Assembly (NCBI RefSeq): GCF_000315625.1
Contig: NW_005434392.1
Location: 234 to 33,055 of the forward strand
DNA from: Guillardia theta CCMP2712
Taxonomy: Eukaryota > Cryptophyceae > Pyrenomonadales > Geminigeraceae
Length of the DNA stretch: 32,822 nucleotides
Direction of reading: 5' to 3'
Positions 29,132-32,822 of this stretch are shown piece after piece. The translations under genes and the position numbers were made by a program. Each line of letters begins with the position of its first letter. Within the stretch, counting starts at the first letter, position 1. The notes below the pieces were generated by a model. The model was not told the DNA's origin, did not search any database, and saw nothing but the letters and a program-made list of their open reading frames with translations.

Positions 29132-30304
29132 AAGTGCGGAGCAGAGACCAAGGAGCAGGGAGCACCGGGAGCTGGTGGGAAGGAGGTGCAAGTCATTTAC
29201 CTCGGGGATGAGGGAATCAGAGCAGACAACGTCCCATAGATCATCCGGCCAGAACTGAGTCTTGACGCGGAGAATCACCTAAAAGATACTTTACATCCTC
29301 TTCTCCTGCTCTCCTGCTCTCCTGCTCTCCTCTGCTCTCCTCCTCCTCTACTACCTCCTTCTCCTTTCTTCTTAACATTCGCAGAAGACCCTTCCTCTTG
29401 TCTGCTCTCTACTCTCCTCTCGTTCCCTCCCTTCCCGACCCCCCTCGTCGTCCTTCTCCTTCTGCTCGCCCCTCGCTCCCGCTCTCTTCTCTCTCACCTT
29501 CATGGCGTTGCCCATCTTCACCAGCTTCGTCGCTTCTGCTTTGAGCGCGGGAAGTGGAGGAGTGAACTTGATCTTGAGAAGCAAAGTTAGAATGAAGACG
29601 AGGAGGGAACTCAGCAGCAGCAAGAGCAAGAGCAAGAGCAAGAGCAAGAGCAAGAGCAAGAGCAAGAGCAAGAGCAAGAGCAAGAGCAAGAGCAAGAGCA
29701 AGAGCAAGAGCAAGAGCAAGAGCAAGAGCAAGAGCAAGAGCAAGAGCAAGAGCAAGAGCAACCGAATTGGACGAGAAGTAGGAGGAGCAGGACAGGGAGG
29801 AGGTCGACGAGGACGAGGACGAGAACGAGGACGAGGACGAGAACAAGGAGAAACTGGAAGAGCGGCAGCGGCAGCAGCAGCGGCAGCAGAGCGTACGTCA
29901 GCACTGCTGAGGATTGAGATAGGGACAGCGATGATAACTCGATCTGCTATGACTGTATCTCCTTTCCTGCTGGTGATCTTGACCTGTTTATCTCCCGTCA
30001 GGTGCCCTATCAGTCCTCTTCCTCCTTCTCTCCCTTTCTCCCCCGCCCCCCCCCCCTTCCACTCCCTTTCTCCTTCCTTCCTCTCTCTCTCTCTCTCCTC
30101 CCATTCCTTCTCCTCTTTCCTCCTCCTCCTGCTCCTCCATCTAGGTATACCTTGCTTTGCTCGTAGTTGATCTCAGCGACCTGTACGTCCGCAACGTCAG
30201 ACGCGGAAGAAAATGCGAGGAAAACTGAGGAAAACCTCCCAGTTGAGACGAATGTCAAGCCCCTTTGCCATGTCTGCGCCAAAGTAATCAAAAATCATCA
30301 TCAT

Positions 30305-30341
<37 letters not shown>

Positions 30342-30793
30342 CCACCACCACCACCACCATCCCATAGATCGTGTTTTTGACGGTTAAAAACCTGTTAAAA
30401 CGTCCGCGAACGACAAGCCATCCATCACTAGATAGTCTTCGCCGTAATTCCAACTGGCATCTCGTCAATTCTCCTCCTCCTCCTCCTCCTCCTCCTCCTC
30501 CTCACTCACTCACTCACTCACTCACTCACTCACTCACTCACTCACTCACTCACTCACTCACTCACTCGCCTCCTCCTCCCTCACTTTCTCCACTACCATA
30601 ACCACCACCTCCTCCCTGCCCAACTTTCACCTGCAGGAGAGTTTCTTCGGGGATGAGATCAGCGTCGAGATCTCCGGTCATCTCGAACGTGTCCTGAGAC
30701 AATCTCTCAGCCATCAGTCTTGAAGGCAAAATGTCGTCTCATACGATCATCTTCATCAGCTCCTTGTCCTGACAACACATCTATGTCATCCAA

Positions 30794-30841
<48 letters not shown>

Positions 30842-31959
30842 CACCTGCTCGGCCTCCTTCTCCCCCACCAGCTTCCCCTGGCATCCTACTTGTCAACAGC
30901 AGCAACATGAGGCCTATCTTGCTGTTTCAACCTCCTTGCCGAAATAAAAGTAATTGGGCCAAGCTGCTTGCTGTAGGAACAGTGTCATTATCACTGAAAA
31001 TTATACAGCATCTTCTAAATCAACTCCTGCTTGTCATCTACCACCACCACCAGCAGCACAGCAGCACCACCAGCATCTTCAAGTCGTCGTCATCATCATC
31101 ATCAACAGCAGCAGCAGCAGCAGCAGCAGGACCATCACCACCACCACCACCACCAACGTTTTTGTCATCATCTCCACTATCATCATGCAGTACCAGGAGC
31201 GGGACACTTGGGTAGTGCTTCTTGATATAGTCAAGCAACAAGTTGTTCTGATCGCCATGAATGAACTCAGGGCCAAGTTCCACTGCAGGGGAAGTCAACA
31301 GACCCTCCTCCTTCCTCCCTCCTCCTCCTCCACCACCACCCTCCTCCCACCTCTTCTCTAATCCTCCTCCGTCCTCCCTTCCTCCCTTCCTCCCTCCTCC
31401 CTCCTCCCTCCCTCCCTCCTCATCCCTCCTCCTCCCTCCCACCCCCTTCTCTACTCCTCCCTCCTCCTTACATGGAACGCTGGCAAACTCCTTGACTCCC
31501 GTGTCAGGGCAAGTGAAGGTGCTCATGACGCTATCAGGAGGTATCAGTCGCGCAGGCACGTTCAGAAGCTCATCACCGTCCTCCCAGCCTTGAGTTCGCT
31601 TCCAGCAGAACAACATCGCTGTACTGCACAGTGAGGGGGAGATAGAGGAAAGCCGTGCACACAAGCAAAGTGTGCGAGGAAAGCTGGAGGAGGGAAACAG
31701 CAAAAGGATGCGGGGAGGAGGAGAGTAGGAAACGAGATGGGAGAAAGGGATGGACCAGATGCAGGTGCAGCAGAGAAGGACCAAAATCGGTGTTGTTAGA
31801 ACAGGAGAGGAAGGAGCAGGAGCAGGATCAGGATCAGGATCAGGATCAGGATCAGGATCAGGATCAGGATCAATGGTATCACTTGTAGCCAGAAGTCTTG
31901 AGGTGGTTAGCTGCAGTAATGCCGGAGGTTCCAGCCCCAATGATGGCTATCTTGGCGTC
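27810..31959 (-). CDS. Flavin-containing amine oxidase (polyamine-oxidase type), at least 18 exons, 5' end open
   Basis: Minus-strand exons: 31959-31883, 31618-31577, 31530-31472, 31282-31158, 30970-30932, 30693-30609, 30460-30392, 30273-30236, 30180-30151, 29983-29897, 29572-29498, 29278-29201, 28922-28863, 28749-28669, 28617-28546, 28398-28308, 28116-28050, 27939-27810; about 434 residues. Landmarks in order: FAD-binding AKIAIIGAGTSGITAANHL and VVLLEANSRLGGRV; ELGPEFIHG; YGEDYLVMDG; AKGLDIRLNWEVAEI; VIADRVIIAVPISIL; IKFTPPLPALK; NAMKVILRVKTQFWP, whose first Lys corresponds to the flavin-side lysine of polyamine oxidases; FVSGDRASRL; W-x7-RGAYTFPSP; and IFFSGEATQTG-x7-AAMETGQRAA, the C-terminal FAD-contact motif. 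The enzyme oxidises amines with FAD and makes peroxide. The junction between 30609 and 30460 is the least certain. An acceptor CCCTTAAG just before 31959 implies at least one more 5' exon, perhaps ending at 32490 (ATCATG before GTGAGAGG). Confidence 0.88.
28143..28262 (+). repeat. GGAGGGA purine repeat in intron
   Basis: GGAGGGAGGA units, pyrimidine on the gene's sense strand, inside a late intron of the amine oxidase gene. Confidence 0.85.
28484..28512 (+). repeat. Pentanucleotide repeat (GGACA)n
   Basis: Six AGGAC/GGACA units within an amine oxidase intron. Confidence 0.88.
28986..29126 (+). repeat. Alternating (ATC)n-(AGC)n-(ATC)n-(AGC)n microsatellite
   Basis: Four consecutive blocks of about 30-35 bases switch cleanly between ATC and AGC trinucleotides. 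It lies in the intron before the FWLTPPAQAL exon of the amine oxidase. Confidence 0.95.
29622..29760 (+). repeat. (GAGCAA)n hexanucleotide repeat
   Basis: About 23 perfect AGCAAG units in one intron of the amine oxidase gene. All three frames on both strands are open through it, generating poly-Leu, (AL)n, (SK)n and (CS)n ORFs that are not genes. Confidence 0.97.
30300..30360 (+). repeat. (ATC)n-(ACC)n microsatellite
   Basis: Eleven or so ATC units, then ACC units, within a 118-nt amine oxidase intron. Confidence 0.93.
30473..30567 (+). repeat. (CTC)n then (CTCA)n microsatellite
   Basis: CTC trinucleotides for about 30 bases, then about 16 CTCA tetranucleotides (30502-30567), in an amine oxidase intron. 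Confidence 0.96.
30796..30842 (+). repeat. (GAGCAG)n hexanucleotide repeat
   Basis: About eight AGCAGG units in an amine oxidase intron. Confidence 0.95.
31043..31156 (+). repeat. (CAC)/(ATC)/(CAG)/(CAC) compound microsatellite at an exon-intron edge
   Basis: On the gene's minus strand it begins right after the donor AAAAAC-GTTGGTGG. If that donor is skipped, the frame stays open as Gly, Ala and Asp runs. The donor at 31157 gives the correct phase for the next exon, so I treat the tract as intronic. Confidence 0.85.
31826..31872 (+). repeat. (AGGATC)n hexanucleotide repeat
   Basis: About seven AGGATC units just inside the first resolved intron of the amine oxidase gene. Confidence 0.96.
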
Positions 31960-32822
31960 CTTAAGGGAGAGGAAGGTGAGAGGTCGATTAATCTCGTCTC
32001 CTCTCCTCCTCTCCTCCTCTCCTCCTCTCCTCCTTGCATCCAGATTCTACCATAATTGGCATTGCGTACACAAATATCCTCCTCGAATACTGAAAACTAC
32101 ACCTACAAGCACCGCTCCGCTCCTGTTCCAGCCCCCTTCCATCGCAATGATTTCCTGGGGTCTTGGATGGTACTTTATACCGCTCTATCGCATTGTCCTT
32201 CAGTATGATTATGTTTAGACTATTATCTCTCTTTCCGTTGTCTGCAATACTTTCATTGCATTCGGCCCCTCTGTTCCTGCCCATTCAATTCGATTCCCTT
32301 GTACATTTGGCCTTCCCCTCTTTCTATCCAAATCATTCTTGGCATACCACGCTCAGACCCCCTACCCCATCTCCTCTTTCTTCTCACATTCTCTCATATC
32401 TCAACGTAGCCTTCATCACACATCCTCGCTCCTCCTCCTCCTCCTCCTCCTCCTCCTCCTCCTCCTCCTCCTCCTCCTCCTCCTCTCACCATGATTTCGC
32501 GCTGAATTATGAGCACGTGCGTCACGTTACCTTCGATTACGACCACCCCCACCCCTACCCTCACATTCCCAGTGACTACCCCCTCCTTGCTCCAATGGCC
32601 CGATGGGACCCTTTGCAAAGTCACGATCCCTGTACCATCTCCCCACTAAAGCCCATCAAGGAGGACAGCAACTCAAGATATAGGGGAGAAGGGAGATATT
32701 CGGAGGACAGCAAATCCCTGGTGACGATGGCTTGCAGGGGACAGCAATGGAGTACAAGAAAGAGGATCGGGGAGGAGAGGAGAGTGAGAACAGAGAAGGG
32801 AAGGACAGGACAGAGCAGAAGA
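31960..32822. other. Right edge, probable 5' part of the amine oxidase gene
   Basis: On the minus strand a strong donor (ATCATG then GTGAGAGG) ends a possible exon at 32490 with open frame VVVIEGNVTHVLIIQREIM in phase 0, matching the first resolved exon. No ATG was found for it. A (CCT)n tract at about 32427-32487 follows. The remainder shows no gene. Confidence 0.35.
32427..32487 (+). repeat. (CCT)n microsatellite
   Basis: About 19 perfect CTC units. Confidence 0.95.

Noticed and set aside
29372-29904. Poly-Leu, (AL)n, (SK)n and (CS)n ORFs in several frames
   Set aside because: They are translations of one (GAGCAA)n repeat that lies in an amine oxidase intron; all frames are open because the repeat has no stop codons.
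32394-32624. Definite first exon of the amine oxidase
   Set aside because: The donor and phase fit, but there is no ATG and no upstream acceptor I can defend, so it is mentioned only as a possibility.

Overview
This window looks like nuclear DNA of an intron-rich single-celled eukaryote. A cryptophyte alga of the Guillardia type is my best guess, but it is only a guess. Spliced genes lie on both strands, with GT-AG introns mostly 45-110 nt long and some longer introns filled with microsatellites. There is little sign of bacterial gene organisation. I rebuilt the spliced genes by hand from splice consensus and reading phase. For several of them the exon lengths add up to an exact multiple of three.

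The left part (1-12.8 kb) is repeat-rich and carries genes without visible introns. It opens with a tandem satellite of about 171 bp (1-1087). Next come an unrecognised 197-codon ORF and, convergent with it, a 909-codon transposase-like ORF with D/D/E candidates and a 10-residue repeat. A second tandem array (320-bp unit, 7741-8597) joins an inverted scrap of the first satellite. Beyond it lies one intact intronless sugar-enzyme gene of the DegT/DnrJ/EryC1 fold in which the PLP lysine is replaced by histidine. That points to a sugar 3-dehydratase rather than an aminotransferase. A decayed, possibly LTR-like element follows (10.7-11.9 kb). Short copies of both arrays are scattered at 5.1, 8.6, 11.9 and 19.0 kb.

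The middle (12.8-17.1 kb) holds a large tyrosine-recombinase gene (Crypton-like, zinc-finger N-terminus, complete R-K-HxxR-W-Y set, two short introns). Downstream on the same strand is a five-exon AT-hook/winged-helix-like gene.

The right part (17.2-32.8 kb) looks like ordinary host genes: a secreted coiled-coil protein (minus), a signal-peptide-bearing DnaJ protein of DNAJB6 type (plus, 7 exons, 302 aa), a single-exon protein with an RVRF motif (plus), a Cys-rich membrane or secreted protein of no recognised family built from 18 tiny exons (minus, 400 aa) and a flavin amine oxidase of polyamine-oxidase type in at least 18 exons (minus). Two GC-rich islands packed with GTGAC/GTCAC (21.5-22.3 and 27.2-27.7 kb) lie between genes and resemble each other in style.

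I see no operon logic and no defence or biosynthetic cluster. The most unusual items are the two tandem repeat families and their dispersed fragments, the His-for-Lys sugar enzyme stranded among mobile elements, the recombinase gene, and the micro-exon gene of unknown family.
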